Below, in pieces: positions 53,596 through 63,118 of a stretch of 64,000 bases of DNA. Position 1 is the stretch's first letter, and each line of letters starts with the position of its first letter. The translations under genes were made by a program, and so were the position numbers. The stretch spans positions 2,108,001-2,172,000 of the forward strand of contig NZ_CP114606.1 of the NCBI RefSeq assembly GCF_033558715.1. Direction: 5' to 3'. The DNA is from Acinetobacter sp. YWS30-1. Lineage in GTDB: Bacteria; Pseudomonadota; Gammaproteobacteria; Pseudomonadales; Moraxellaceae. The notes beneath the pieces were generated by a model. The model was given only the letters and a program-made list of their open reading frames with translations. It was not told where the DNA came from and made no database searches.

Positions 53596-55875
53596 ATGGA
53601 CGAACAATCTTTAAAGCAGCAGGCTCTTTACTATCACGAATTCCCTACTCCAGGAAAAATCAGCGTTACACCAAGCAAACAATTGGTCAACCAACGTGAC
53701 TTAGCCCTTGCTTACTCGCCTGGCGTTGCCGCACCATGTCTTGAGATTGAACGTGATCCTTCAACAGCTGCACTTTATACCGCACGCGGTAACCTGGTTG
53801 CAGTGGTCAGTAACGGTACAGCAGTTCTTGGTTTGGGTAATATTGGCCCACTGGCGTCTAAACCAGTCATGGAAGGTAAAGGCGTACTGTTCAAAAAATT
53901 TGCGGGTGTTGATGTATTCGATATCGAAATTGCTGAAAATGATCCAGACAAGATTGTTGATATTGTCGCTTCTCTAGAACCCACTTTTGGCGGGATCAAC
54001 CTGGAAGACATCAAGGCTCCAGAATGTTTCTACATTGAACAGAAACTTCGTGAACGCATGAAAATTCCTGTGTTCCACGATGACCAACATGGTACTTCAA
54101 TCATTGTAGGTTCTGCTCTTCTTAATGCTTTGCAATTAAACGGCAAAAAAATTGATGAAATCAAGATCATTGCTTCAGGTGCCGGCGCTGCTGCCCTGTC
54201 TTGCTTGAACTTGCTTTGTGCCCTTGGCGCGAAAAAAGAAAATATCATCGTTGCTGACTCACGTGGTTTATTGACAACTAAACGTGAAGGTCTGGACGAA
54301 TCTAAAAAAGCATATGTACAAGACATTGATGCCTCTCAGATCGGTGACGTGATTGCAGGTGCAGATATGTTCCTGGGTCTTTCTGCAGCCGGTATTCTCA
54401 CCAAAGAAATGGTGAAACTGATGGCCAGAGATCCAATTATCTTTGCCTTGGCGAACCCAGATCCAGAAATTCTACCTGAACATGCACACGAAGTTCGTGA
54501 TGACGTCATCATGGCGACTGGCCGTTCTGACTATCCGAACCAGGTAAACAATGCACTGTGCTTCCCTTATATCTTCCGTGGTGCATTAGACGTTGGTGCC
54601 ACCACCATTAATGAAGAAATGAAAATTGCCTGCGTACATGCAATTGCACGCATGGCACATGTAGAAGCAGATGCTGCATCTTATGGTGAAAAATCAGCTT
54701 CTTTCGGCCGTGATTACCTGATTCCTGGTCCACTGGATCAACGCCTGATTCTGGAAATTGCGCCTGCAGTTGCTCAAGCTGCAATGGATTCTGGCGTGGC
54801 AACTCGTCCAATTCAGGATTTCTCGGCATATCGTCAACGTCTGTCTGAGTTTGTTTACAACTCAGCCTTCATGATGAAACCAATCTTTGCACAAGCTAAA
54901 ACAGATCCTAAACGTATCGCTTATGCAGAAGGTGAAGACCTGCGTGTACTTCGTGCTGCACAAATTGCAGTGGATGAAGGCTTGGCAAAACCGATTCTGG
55001 TAGGTCGTCCAGCAGTCATCGAAGCCAATATCAAGAAATTGGGCTTACGTCTTGAAGATGGTGTCAACATCACCATCGTGGATCAGGAAAAGAACCCAGA
55101 TTACGAAAAATTTGCAGACGACTATTACAACCTGATGCAACGCAAAGGTGTAACGCCTGAATATGCACACCGTGAAGCGCGTCGCCGTTCTACCCTGATC
55201 GCTGCGATGCTGGTTCGTCATGGCATGGCGGACGGTATGTTATGTGGTACTTACTCAAGCTATGACATCCATCTGGACTTTGTCAGCAATGTCATCGGCA
55301 AACAGGATGGCCATAATACCTTCTTCACCTTAAACGCATTAATGCTTGAAGAGCGCAACCTGTTTATCGCGGATACCTACATCAACCGTAATCCAACGGC
55401 TGAACAGCTTGCTGAGATGACGATTCTGGCTGCTGAAGAAGTACGTCGTTTCGGTATTACTCCACGTGTTGCCCTACTTTCTCACTCTAGCTTCGGTTCA
55501 GACCAGCACGATGCCAGCGCACAAAAAATGCGCCGTGTATATGAAATCCTTTCTGAAACTGCACCTGAGCTTGAAGTTGAAGGTGAAATGCATGGTGATG
55601 CAGCACTGGACGAAAATATCCGTCAGTTTGCATTCCCGAACTCTCGTTTCAAAGGTTCTGCAAACTTGCTGATCATGCCAAATCTGGATGCAGCCAATAT
55701 TTCGTTTAACCTGTTAAAAGCAACTTCAGGTAATAACGTGACCATTGGTCCTATCCTGCTTGGTGCTGCGAAACCTGTTCATATCCTGACACCAACTGCA
55801 ACGACTCGTCGCGTAGTGAATATGACAGCGTTAACTGTTGCTGAAATTCAGGAAGCAGAAAAAAACGCGCTTTAA
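53596..55875 (+). CDS. maeB: NADP-dependent malic enzyme (MaeB type)
   Basis: MaeB oxidatively decarboxylates malate to pyruvate, making NADPH. From ATG 53596 it has 759 residues, the length of E. coli MaeB. The malic domain (about 1-420) contains [23 protein letters not shown] and [11 protein letters not shown]. The C-terminal half is a phosphotransacetylase-like domain (about 430-755), which in this class is regulatory. An in-frame start at 53512 adds 28 residues unlike the family and is rejected. Confidence 0.95.
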   Translation: MDEQSLKQQALYYHEFPTPGKISVTPSKQLVNQRDLALAYSPGVAAPCLEIERDPSTAALYTARGNLVAVVSNGTAVLGLGNIGPLASKPVMEGKGVLFKKFAGVDVFDIEIAENDPDKIVDIVASLEPTFGGINLEDIKAPECFYIEQKLRERMKIPVFHDDQHGTSIIVGSALLNALQLNGKKIDEIKIIASGAGAAALSCLNLLCALGAKKENIIVADSRGLLTTKREGLDESKKAYVQDIDASQIGDVIAGADMFLGLSAAGILTKEMVKLMARDPIIFALANPDPEILPEHAHEVRDDVIMATGRSDYPNQVNNALCFPYIFRGALDVGATTINEEMKIACVHAIARMAHVEADAASYGEKSASFGRDYLIPGPLDQRLILEIAPAVAQAAMDSGVATRPIQDFSAYRQRLSEFVYNSAFMMKPIFAQAKTDPKRIAYAEGEDLRVLRAAQIAVDEGLAKPILVGRPAVIEANIKKLGLRLEDGVNITIVDQEKNPDYEKFADDYYNLMQRKGVTPEYAHREARRRSTLIAAMLVRHGMADGMLCGTYSSYDIHLDFVSNVIGKQDGHNTFFTLNALMLEERNLFIADTYINRNPTAEQLAEMTILAAEEVRRFGITPRVALLSHSSFGSDQHDASAQKMRRVYEILSETAPELEVEGEMHGDAALDENIRQFAFPNSRFKGSANLLIMPNLDAANISFNLLKATSGNNVTIGPILLGAAKPVHILTPTATTRRVVNMTALTVAEIQEAEKNAL

Positions 55876-55910
55876 GGAATGTACGCATCAGCGTAACTTC
55901 TTGACTTGAG

Positions 55911-55957
55911 AAAACCTCTATTCTGTAGCATGATGCTTGTAAGAATAGAGGTTTTTT
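55911..55957 (+). terminator. Terminator-like hairpin containing the cca ribosome-binding site
   Basis: A perfect 14-bp stem (55911-55924 with 55942-55955), with a small inner stem AGCAT/ATGCT in the loop, is followed by T6. It can end maeB transcripts. The ATG of cca lies 4 bases after the stem, and the only ribosome-binding sequence, AGAGG (55947-55951), is in the 3' arm. A TTGACT (55901-55906) sits where a -35 box could start cca mRNA inside the loop. Confidence 0.75.
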
Positions 55958-55958
55958 C

Positions 55959-57191
55959 ATGCAAGTTTATTTAGTAGGCGGTGCAGTTCGGGATCATTTA
56001 CTTGGACACCCCTATCACGAAAAAGATTATGTGGTTGTCGGCGCGACGCCGGAACAATTGCTTGCTAAAGGTTTTCAACCTGTTGGCAAGGACTTCCCTG
56101 TTTTTCTTCATCCTGAAACCAAAGACGAATATGCTCTGGCACGTACCGAACGCAAGTCTGGCTATGGTTATCATGGTTTCGAATTTTATACCGATATCAA
56201 TGTCACCTTGGAAGAGGATCTGATCCGCCGTGACCTGACCATCAACGCCATGGCCATGGATGATTCAGGTAAGATTTATGATCCTTATGGCGGTCAAAAA
56301 GATCTGGCTGATCGTGTACTGCGTCATGTATCAGAAGCTTTTGTCGAAGATCCTTTACGTGTTTTAAGGATTGCCCGCTTTGCTGCGCGTTATCAACATC
56401 AGGGTTTTAGCATTGCAGAAGAAACATTGGTGCTGATGAAGCAGCTGGCGGAATCGGGCGAGCTTAATGCATTGACACCTGAGCGGGTCTGGAAAGAAAC
56501 CACACGCGCACTGATGGAACAAGATGCAGATGTGTATTTTGAAGTATTACGTAGTTGTGGTGCTTTAAAAGTGCTGTTCCCGGAACTGGATGCCTTATAT
56601 GGCATTCCGCAACGTCCTGAATATCATCCGGAAATTGACTGTGGTATTCATACCATGATGTCTTTACAGCAAGCCTGCCGCCAAAATTATACTCTGGATG
56701 TTCGTTTTGCAGTTCTGGTTCATGATCTGGGTAAGGCATTAACCCCTGTTGAAGAATTGCCACGCCATATCATGCATGAAGAACGTGGGATCAAACCGGT
56801 AAATGAGCTGTGTGAACGTTTAAGAGTTCCGACTCATACCAAACAGCTGGCATTGGCAGTTTGTAAAGAACACTTAAAATGTCACCAGGCTTTTAACTTA
56901 AAACCTGGCACTTTATGGCGTTTATTACAGCGTCTGGATGTATTGCGTCGTCCTGAACGTGTTGAAGCGTTTGTACAGGCCTGTGAATGTGACTCTCGCG
57001 GTCGCTTGGGTCTGGAAAATCGTGCTTATCCTCAGGCTCAATATGTGCTGGATGCCATGCAGGTTGTACGTAGCATCAAAGCACAAGATTTACCACCGGA
57101 AATTCAAGGTCCGGATATTGGTGAAATGCTGATTGAACGACGGATTGCGGCTTTAGCAGAACTGAAAGAACAGCATAGTGCCATACTTTAA
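55959..57191 (+). CDS. cca: Multifunctional CCA-adding enzyme
   Basis: Adds or repairs the 3' CCA of tRNAs without a template. The 410-residue protein has the class II nucleotidyltransferase head (YLVGGAVRDHLLG; EKDYVVVGATPEQ; RRDLTINAMAMD) and an HD domain (FAVLVHDLGKALTP), so it is the long, multifunctional form with phosphodiesterase and phosphatase activities. The start MQVYLVGGAVRD matches the family exactly, so no upstream start is possible. Its ribosome-binding site is buried in a hairpin. Confidence 0.96.
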   Translation: MQVYLVGGAVRDHLLGHPYHEKDYVVVGATPEQLLAKGFQPVGKDFPVFLHPETKDEYALARTERKSGYGYHGFEFYTDINVTLEEDLIRRDLTINAMAMDDSGKIYDPYGGQKDLADRVLRHVSEAFVEDPLRVLRIARFAARYQHQGFSIAEETLVLMKQLAESGELNALTPERVWKETTRALMEQDADVYFEVLRSCGALKVLFPELDALYGIPQRPEYHPEIDCGIHTMMSLQQACRQNYTLDVRFAVLVHDLGKALTPVEELPRHIMHEERGIKPVNELCERLRVPTHTKQLALAVCKEHLKCHQAFNLKPGTLWRLLQRLDVLRRPERVEAFVQACECDSRGRLGLENRAYPQAQYVLDAMQVVRSIKAQDLPPEIQGPDIGEMLIERRIAALAELKEQHSAIL

Positions 57192-57196
57192 ACATC

Positions 57197-57220
57197 AGGC
57201 TCCTTCAAGGGGCCTTTTTA
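57197..57220 (+). terminator. Terminator after cca
   Basis: The stem AGGCTCC/GGGGCCT (one G-U pair) with a short loop is followed by T5A T3. It starts 6 bp past the stop. Confidence 0.78.
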
Positions 57221-57358
57221 TTTAATATCTGAAATCTCATTCATCTCGATTTTCTATATAGATAGCAATAATTCTTTGAAGCTACTGTGCACTTGCAACA
57301 CTTAAGCAAAGTAAATATTGATTATGATTGATATTATTTTTAGCTAAGAATATGTCTA

Positions 57359-57799
57359 ATGACTTATCTCATCCGTCAACTGGATCTTGAAAAAGACCTG
57401 TATGACGTTCATCAACTCACGATTCAGCTTGGCTATCCCTCTACGCTGAAAAATATCAAACAGCGTTGGGAACGGATTCATCAAGACAGTCATTATCAGA
57501 CACTAGTTATAGAACAGGATTCACATGTAATCGGCTATGCCGGTTTTATTCAGGAATACACCAGGGAATTTGACGGTGGATACTTAAGGATTCAGGCTTT
57601 TGTAATTGATCAGGCCCATCGTGGAAAAGGTATTGGCAAGCAACTGATGGCTGTTATTGAACAGATTGCAAAAGAGCAAGGCTTCAAGATGATTCAGCTC
57701 AACAGCGGAAATCGCGAAGAAAACCACCCTGCGCATACCTTTTATCAAGGACTGGGATTTGACAGTTACAGTATTGGATTTCGTAAGCATCTGGAATGA
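57359..57799 (+). CDS. GNAT-family N-acetyltransferase
   Basis: A 146-residue acetyltransferase of the GNAT superfamily. The acetyl-CoA loop is motif A, IDQAHRGKGIGKQLM (about residues 82-96), followed by IQLNSGNREENHPAHTFYQGLGF (motif B, split here by pattern). The substrate is unknown; small-molecule or antibiotic acetylation cannot be told apart. It converges with epmA. Confidence 0.85.
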   Translation: MTYLIRQLDLEKDLYDVHQLTIQLGYPSTLKNIKQRWERIHQDSHYQTLVIEQDSHVIGYAGFIQEYTREFDGGYLRIQAFVIDQAHRGKGIGKQLMAVIEQIAKEQGFKMIQLNSGNREENHPAHTFYQGLGFDSYSIGFRKHLE

Positions 57800-57838
57800 T
57801 CAGCCAGTCATAACCAGCTGATCAATCGTGAATTTAAT

Positions 57839-58819
57839 TTATGAAATTTCAGCCGGGAAAGTAATCACTTTTTCCAATTTCATCTGATTGGTTGCAATCA
57901 TCAGCAAGCGATCAAGACCTAGGGCAATACCTGAACATTCCGGCATTTGTGGCAATGCCGCCAGCAAATACTCATCAATCGGCATGACATGCAAGCCAAG
58001 CACTGCCCGTTCTGCATTATCTGCTTCAAAGCGGGAACGCAAAACTTCAGCATCAATCAGCTCATCATAAGCATTGGCCAGTTCCAGCCCTTCGATATAC
58101 AACTCGAAACGGGCCGCAACCAGTTCCCTATCTTCATCGATTCTGGTTTTAGCCAATGATGCCAGTTCCGGTGGAAAATCTGTCAGAAATACAGCCGTAT
58201 CGAAACCCAGGCTTGGCTCGACCATATGCGAGAATAAAAGGTCGATATACCCTAAACGGTCATCCCCCAAGTCCAGATTGAGACCTACCCTGCGACAGCA
58301 ATCTTTGAGTTGCTGCAAAGTGGCCTGTAAAGGATTGAGATCCAGGCGATCCATAAAGGCATGTTTATAGCTGAGCACAGTGGGGCGGATTTCTCCAAAA
58401 CGTGCCTTAAGTGTCACATTTAACAGATCTGTCACTTCAAACATCAGATCTTTCAGACTAAAGCCCGGACGATACCATTCCAGCATGCTGAATTCACTAT
58501 TGTGCTTGCGGCCGTGTTCATCATCGCGAAACACTTTACAGATCTGGTAAATTGGCCCACTACCACTGGCCAATAAACGTTTCATGGCAAATTCAGGTGA
58601 CGTTTGTAGATAATGTGTGCTGAGCTTACCCATGACATGACGCTGAGCTTGGATTGAAGCCAGATGCACATCGGTCACGCCAGCCTGAGATAAAATCGGG
58701 GTTTCCACTTCCAGCACTTCACGTTCAGCAAAAAACTGACGGAGCTGAGCATACATGTTGGCACGCGCTTTAATGGCTTTTAAGTCGCAGGTCGGTTGAT
58801 AAGATACAATCTGACTCAT
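57839..58819 (-). CDS. epmA: EF-P lysyl transferase EpmA (GenX/PoxA)
   Basis: EpmA adds beta-lysine to a conserved lysine of elongation factor P, needed to relieve ribosome stalling at polyproline. It is a 326-residue class II lysyl-tRNA synthetase paralogue without the anticodon domain. Motif 2 (KVFRDDEHGRKHNSEFSMLEWY, seen in parts) and motif 3 (ECSGIALGLDRLLM) are present. The start is ATG 58819, which overlaps the pdxB stop (ATGA), with GGAGG upstream. epmB and efp are not in the window. Confidence 0.92.
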   Translation of the reverse strand: MSQIVSYQPTCDLKAIKARANMYAQLRQFFAEREVLEVETPILSQAGVTDVHLASIQAQRHVMGKLSTHYLQTSPEFAMKRLLASGSGPIYQICKVFRDDEHGRKHNSEFSMLEWYRPGFSLKDLMFEVTDLLNVTLKARFGEIRPTVLSYKHAFMDRLDLNPLQATLQQLKDCCRRVGLNLDLGDDRLGYIDLLFSHMVEPSLGFDTAVFLTDFPPELASLAKTRIDEDRELVAARFELYIEGLELANAYDELIDAEVLRSRFEADNAERAVLGLHVMPIDEYLLAALPQMPECSGIALGLDRLLMIATNQMKLEKVITFPAEIS

Positions 58820-59883
58820 GCCTTTGGCCCTCCATGAGCGGCCCATTCACGGCGTAAAGGATAAGTCTTGCGTAAATGATCAAATGCTTTCTGATCGACT
58901 TTGCCATCTTTTAAACAGGCACGCAGATTGGTATCATCACGGGCAATATCATAGATCTGGGTTAAATGCTGTTGTAGCGCCAGTTTTAAATCCTGGTTCT
59001 GGAAAAACTGTACACAGACAGGCAACTGGCTTTCAAACTGCTTATTAATCTCAAAGCCTAAAGTCTGGCAAAATGCCTCGTAAATCATTTGAGTACCGCG
59101 TGCCTTACCTTCCAGACTATAACCTGCAATATGCGGCGTCACCAAAGTAATCAGATTCAGCAGCTGTTCAGAAATTTCCGGTTCATGCTCAAAGACATCC
59201 AGTACCACCTGACGTTGAGTTGCCTGAATATCAGCAATTAATGCCGCTTCTTCAACAACTGACCCACGCGCTGAATTAATTAAAATGACTTCCGGCTTCA
59301 TTTGTCCAAGAGCATTAGCATTAATCAAATGATAAGTCGGATGCTGACCCGTTTTGGTTAAAGGCACATGAATGGAAATGGCATCTGCAGTTTTTAGCAG
59401 TTCTTCAAATTCAACCTGATGAACCTGATCGCGCTGTACAAAGGGATCATAGGCAATCACATTCCAGCCTAGCAATTTGGCCATTGTTGCTAAACGCGAA
59501 CCGACATTTCCTAGACCGACAATACCCAAGGTGAAATCTTTATTTGCATTGATCAATTGGGGTTGTAAATATAATAGAGCCGTAATCACATATTCAGCTA
59601 CCGCCTGCGCATTACAACCGGGTGCATTGCTCCAGCGGATGTTCTGTTGTTCTAGTGCAGCAATGTCCAGATGATCTGTACCAATGGTGGCACTGCCGAC
59701 GAATTTAATCTGACTGTCCTGTACGAGTGCTGCATTGACTTTGGTCACGGAACGGACCAATAAAGCCTCGGCATCTTTTACATCGTTCTCAGTGAGAGTT
59801 CTTCCTGCACAATGCTGAATATCGCCAAATTCTGCAAAGAAATAATCGGTAAATGCCAGATTTTCATCTGCGACAATTTTCAT
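58816..59883 (-). CDS. pdxB: Erythronate-4-phosphate dehydrogenase
   Basis: PdxB oxidises 4-phosphoerythronate in pyridoxal phosphate synthesis; SerC acts in the following step. From MKIVADENLAFTDYFF the protein has 355 residues. NAD-binding GIVGLGNVGSRLA, the Arg in INSARGSVVEE, Glu in VFEHEPEI and His in PHIAGYS form the expected active site. An in-frame ATG 21 codons upstream is rejected on family alignment. It overlaps epmA by 4 bp. Confidence 0.94.
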   Translation of the reverse strand: MKIVADENLAFTDYFFAEFGDIQHCAGRTLTENDVKDAEALLVRSVTKVNAALVQDSQIKFVGSATIGTDHLDIAALEQQNIRWSNAPGCNAQAVAEYVITALLYLQPQLINANKDFTLGIVGLGNVGSRLATMAKLLGWNVIAYDPFVQRDQVHQVEFEELLKTADAISIHVPLTKTGQHPTYHLINANALGQMKPEVILINSARGSVVEEAALIADIQATQRQVVLDVFEHEPEISEQLLNLITLVTPHIAGYSLEGKARGTQMIYEAFCQTLGFEINKQFESQLPVCVQFFQNQDLKLALQQHLTQIYDIARDDTNLRACLKDGKVDQKAFDHLRKTYPLRREWAAHGGPKA

Positions 59884-59983
59884 AATCTGTTCCAACGCCT
59901 GAATCTGTCTATCATACCGCGTCAACCGGGATGTGACTATTTTCACTCAAGCTTTAGATGAATTCTTATAAACATAGAGATAT

Positions 59984-60015
59984 AAAAAATGCCGAAGTCA
60001 AACATCACTTCGGCA
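59984..60015 (-). terminator. Terminator after gcdH
   Basis: A perfect 9-bp stem TGCCGAAGT/ACTTCGGCA with an 8-base loop is followed on the minus strand by T6. It lies 80 bp past the gcdH stop. Another hairpin (GCAGGGT...ACCCTGC with inner GGC/GCC, about 60046-60077) lies between, so the transcript ends in a structured tail. Confidence 0.82.
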
Positions 60016-60094
60016 AAGGAGTGTAATTGGAGTAAGAAAATGACGCAGGGTTAGGCGATTGAAAGCCATACCCTGCACGAAAAAGTTTCCTTTT

Positions 60095-61318
60095 TTAATT
60101 GGAGAATGCAGCAATACCTGTTTGCGCACGACCTAGAATCAAGGCGTGTACATCATGTGTACCTTCATAAGTGTTGACCACTTCCAGATTCACCAGATGA
60201 CGAGCTACACCAAATTCATCAGAGATCCCGTTACCACCCATCATGTCACGCGCTAAACGGGCAATGTCTAAAGCTTTACCACAGTTATTACGCTTGATCA
60301 GTGAAGTGCCTTCTACTGAAGCAATGCCTTCGTCTTTCATACGGCCAAAACGTAATGCTACTTGCAGACCCAACGCAATTTCAGTTTGCATGTCTGCCAG
60401 TTTTTTCTGGATCAGCTGATTCGCAGCCAATGGACGACCGAACTGTTTACGGTCCATGGTGTATTGATGCGCTGTATGCCAGCAGAATTCAGCTGCACCC
60501 ATCGCACCCCAGGCAATGCCATAACGCGCACTGTTCAGACAGGTAAATGGACCTTTTAGACCACGAATTTCCGGGAACGCATTTTCTTCTGGTACAAATA
60601 CATTATCCATCACGATTTCGCCGGTGATCGAAGCACGTAGGCCAACCTTACCGTGAATCGCTGGTGCAGAAAGCCCTTCCCAGCCTTTTTCTAGAATAAA
60701 GCCACGAATATCACCGACATTGCCTTCAGGAGACACTTCTTTCGCCCAAACCACAAAGACATCCGCAATCGGGCTGTTGGTAATCCACATTTTCGCGCCC
60801 GTCAGACGGTAACCACCATCGACTTTTTTGGCACGAGTAATCATGCTGCCCGGATCTGAACCATGATCTGGTTCAGTCAGACCGAAACAACCGATATATT
60901 CACCGGTCGCCAGTTTTGGCAAATATTTCTGTTTCTGTTCTTCAGAACCAAATTCATTGATGGGCACCATCACCAGAGAACTTTGCACGCTGGCCATAGA
61001 ACGGTAACCCGAATCTACACGTTCTACTTCACGAGCAATCAGACCATAGCTGACATAGTTTAAACCTGCACCGCCGTATTGTTCTGGAATGGTTGGACCC
61101 AACAGACCGAGTTCACCCATTTCACGGAAAATGGTTGGATCAGTTTTTTCATGACGGAACTGCTCTAATACACGCGGCTGTAACTGTCCCTGACAATATG
61201 CACGCGCAGATTCCATGATCATGCGTTCTTCTTCAGTCAGCTGCCGCTCCAGTAAGAACGGATCCTGCCAGTTAAAATAGACTTTGCTGGTTTTTTTCGT
61301 ATCGACCATTTGATTCAT
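60095..61318 (-). CDS. gcdH: Glutaryl-CoA dehydrogenase (acyl-CoA dehydrogenase family)
   Basis: GcdH oxidises and decarboxylates glutaryl-CoA to crotonyl-CoA in lysine, tryptophan and glutarate breakdown, passing electrons to EtfAB. The 407-residue protein reads as GcdH from the N terminus ([18 protein letters not shown]). It has the FAD-binding [14 protein letters not shown] and WITNSPIAD segments and the catalytic Glu in [18 protein letters not shown] 61318 has GGAAGGGAA upstream. It diverges from a LysR regulator, the GcdR arrangement known from Pseudomonas. Confidence 0.92.
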   Translation of the reverse strand: MNQMVDTKKTSKVYFNWQDPFLLERQLTEEERMIMESARAYCQGQLQPRVLEQFRHEKTDPTIFREMGELGLLGPTIPEQYGGAGLNYVSYGLIAREVERVDSGYRSMASVQSSLVMVPINEFGSEEQKQKYLPKLATGEYIGCFGLTEPDHGSDPGSMITRAKKVDGGYRLTGAKMWITNSPIADVFVVWAKEVSPEGNVGDIRGFILEKGWEGLSAPAIHGKVGLRASITGEIVMDNVFVPEENAFPEIRGLKGPFTCLNSARYGIAWGAMGAAEFCWHTAHQYTMDRKQFGRPLAANQLIQKKLADMQTEIALGLQVALRFGRMKDEGIASVEGTSLIKRNNCGKALDIARLARDMMGGNGISDEFGVARHLVNLEVVNTYEGTHDVHALILGRAQTGIAAFSN

Positions 61319-61500
61319 AGTATTCCCTTCCAATCCTTCATCTATCTATTAGATGATGTTGTTTTATCCTTCAGATTGACTCTAGGCATGAATCATGACT
61401 TGTTCAAACAATAAATTTGCATGCAGCTATGCACTTTATGCATACCTTATATAAGTTGCTATTTCTAGAAATTATTTTCTTAGCTTATTTGCCTGTTTTT

Positions 61501-61537
61501 TATACCAAAGTCGTATAGTAGTATAAGATTGATATAC
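61501..61537. promoter_or_regulatory. Symmetric operator array between gcdH and the LysR gene
   Basis: The order is TATAC-N7-GTATA-N3-GTATA-N7-TATAC, exactly mirrored over 37 bp. TAC-N7-GTA fits the T-N11-A rule for LysR-type binding sites. The array lies 43 bp before the LysR start and about 180 bp before gcdH. It is a strong candidate site for autoregulation and gcdH activation. Confidence 0.6.
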
Positions 61538-61579
61538 CATTTATTGATATCTGACCATTTTAAGTTCAAGGATGAACAG

Positions 61580-62533
61580 GTGCGTAGAAAAATACCTTCC
61601 CTGCAAGCGCTGATCTGTTTCGAATCTGCTGCACGTCATGCCAGTTATACTTATGCAGCGCAGGAACTGTTTTTAACCCAAAGTGCAATTTCACGCCAGA
61701 TCCAGCAACTGGAGGAGTATTTAGGCACAGCTTTATTTACCCGTACGCGGCATGGTGTAGAACTCAATCATGCTGGACAGCAATATTTAAAAAGTATCAC
61801 TCCGCATCTCAAAGGACTGGAACAGTCAACACTGGATGTCATTACGCATCAAGGGCGCGGCGGTACTTTAAAACTGGGCGTAGTGCCTACGTTTGCGACT
61901 CGCTGGCTATTACCTAAACTCCAGAGCTTTAATCGGCTGTATCCTGAAATTACGATACATCTGGAAACCAGCACCCGCCCTTTTCTGTTTCAGGAACAGA
62001 TTTTCGATGCTGCTATTTATGCAGGAACACCTCAACAGGTCGAACAATGGCCTGGTACGCATAGCCATTTTCTAATGCATGAAGATGTAGTTGCTGTCTG
62101 TGCACCTGACCTGATTCAACAGTATTTTCCCGATGCACAGAAGATTAATGACTACAGCTATGACTTAAGTGCTGAACAACTGGTTCAACTCCCTTTATTA
62201 CAGCAAACCACCCGGCCGAATATCTGGGAAGACTGGTTCAAGCTACATCAGATCCAACATCCAAATCCTTTGCAGGGGCAACGACATGAACTGTTTTCTA
62301 TGCTCGCTGTAGTGGCTAGCCATGGCATGGGAATGGCCTTGATCCCGCAAATGCTGATTGAAAAAGAATTAAAGCGGCAGGAATTGGTGCTGGTATCCAG
62401 CAAGACTTTAGAAAGGAAACGAGGCTATTATCTGGTCCACTCCAGTCAGGAAAGCTCACCGCTGATTGAAAAATTTGTTGCATGGATACAACAGGAAATT
62501 CAGGGCAGCCTTCCATCTGAGTCTGACCTATAA
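61580..62533 (+). CDS. LysR-family transcriptional regulator, probable GcdR
   Basis: A 317-residue LysR regulator of the GcvA-like group. The N-terminal winged helix starts RRKIPSLQALICFESAARHA and includes TQSAISRQIQQLEEYLG. The effector domain starts near residue 90 (GGTLKLGVVPTFATRWLLP). The start is GTG 61580, with AAGGA 8-12 bp upstream and the conserved N terminus; a TTG at 61529 is the alternative. It lies divergent to gcdH and probably activates it in response to glutarate or glutaryl-CoA (inference). Confidence 0.87.
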   Translation: MRRKIPSLQALICFESAARHASYTYAAQELFLTQSAISRQIQQLEEYLGTALFTRTRHGVELNHAGQQYLKSITPHLKGLEQSTLDVITHQGRGGTLKLGVVPTFATRWLLPKLQSFNRLYPEITIHLETSTRPFLFQEQIFDAAIYAGTPQQVEQWPGTHSHFLMHEDVVAVCAPDLIQQYFPDAQKINDYSYDLSAEQLVQLPLLQQTTRPNIWEDWFKLHQIQHPNPLQGQRHELFSMLAVVASHGMGMALIPQMLIEKELKRQELVLVSSKTLERKRGYYLVHSSQESSPLIEKFVAWIQQEIQGSLPSESDL

Positions 62534-62552
62534 ACCCCAATGATCAGACAAT

Positions 62553-62582
62553 AAAAAACCCCAATCAATGATCGGGGTTTTT
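62553..62582 (-). terminator. Terminator of the left tRNA-Ser gene
   Basis: On the minus strand CCCCGATC/GATTGGGG (one G-U pair) is followed by T6. The other strand has an A-C mismatch, so it mainly serves the tRNA. Confidence 0.8.
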
Positions 62583-62588
62583 CGTATC

Positions 62589-62679
62589 TGGCGGAAGCGG
62601 TGAGATTCGAACTCACGGAGGGGTATAAGCCCTCGTCGGTTTTCAAGACCGGTGCATTAAACCGCTCTGCCACGCTTCC
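62589..62679 (-). tRNA. tRNA-Ser (anticodon UGA), left copy
   Basis: A 91-nt tRNA with encoded CCA. The acceptor stem GGAAGCG/CGCTTCC, T-loop GTTCGAATC, long variable arm and anticodon loop CTTGAAA (anticodon TGA) identify serine. The first anticodon-stem pair is a C-A mismatch in both copies. It is identical to the copy at 62940-63030. Confidence 0.96.
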
Positions 62680-62688
62680 ATGGCCGCC

Positions 62689-62717
62689 ATCATATAAATA
62701 TTTCTGTTTCTTGGCAA
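62689..62717 (-). promoter_or_regulatory. Promoter of the left tRNA-Ser gene
   Basis: On the minus strand TTGCCA (62712-62717), a 17-bp spacer and TATGAT (62689-62694) lie 9 bp before the tRNA 5' end. The same boxes and spacing precede the other copy although the spacer bases differ. Confidence 0.7.
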
Positions 62718-62905
62718 TAAATTTTCGCAAAACTTCTGTAAAAATCAGTTCATTCAGTTAAAAATCAGACGAAAATTTTAGAGTAGATAAAATTTTATAC
62801 ATAAGATTTAGGGGCTGATATTTTTATTTTCAGAATGAATTTAGCCTTAATGTTCACATCATTTTGAACAATGAAAATTTAAAATCATTTTAATGAGTTA
62901 AAAAT

Positions 62906-62934
62906 AAAAAACCCGATCAATGATCGGGGTTTTC
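62906..62934 (-). terminator. Terminator of the right tRNA-Ser gene
   Basis: The stem CCCGATC/GATCGGG with a 3-base loop is followed on the minus strand by T6. It is a near copy of the left terminator. Confidence 0.82.
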
Positions 62935-62939
62935 GTATC

Positions 62940-63030
62940 TGGCGGAAGCGGTGAGATTCGAACTCACGGAGGGGTATAAGCCCTCGTCGGTTTTCAAGAC
63001 CGGTGCATTAAACCGCTCTGCCACGCTTCC
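62940..63030 (-). tRNA. tRNA-Ser (anticodon UGA), right copy
   Basis: Identical over 91 nt to the left copy, including the C-A mismatch in the anticodon stem and the CCA end. It has its own promoter and terminator, so the two are independent units rather than one precursor. Confidence 0.96.
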
Positions 63031-63039
63031 ATGGCCGCC

Positions 63040-63068
63040 ATCATATAAATAAAAATTGCGCTTGGCAA
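63040..63068 (-). promoter_or_regulatory. Promoter of the right tRNA-Ser gene
   Basis: On the minus strand TTGCCA (63063-63068), a 17-bp spacer and TATGAT (63040-63045) precede the tRNA by 9 bp. Confidence 0.7.
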
Positions 63069-63118
63069 ATATTTTTCCAATTTCTCTGCATCAACTGCAC
63101 AAAATAAAATCAATTTCA

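Noticed and set aside
57798..57823. GATCAGC/GCTGATC inverted repeat between the GNAT gene and epmA as a terminator
   Set aside because: No T tract follows on either strand and the loop is 12 bases, so it is too weak to call.
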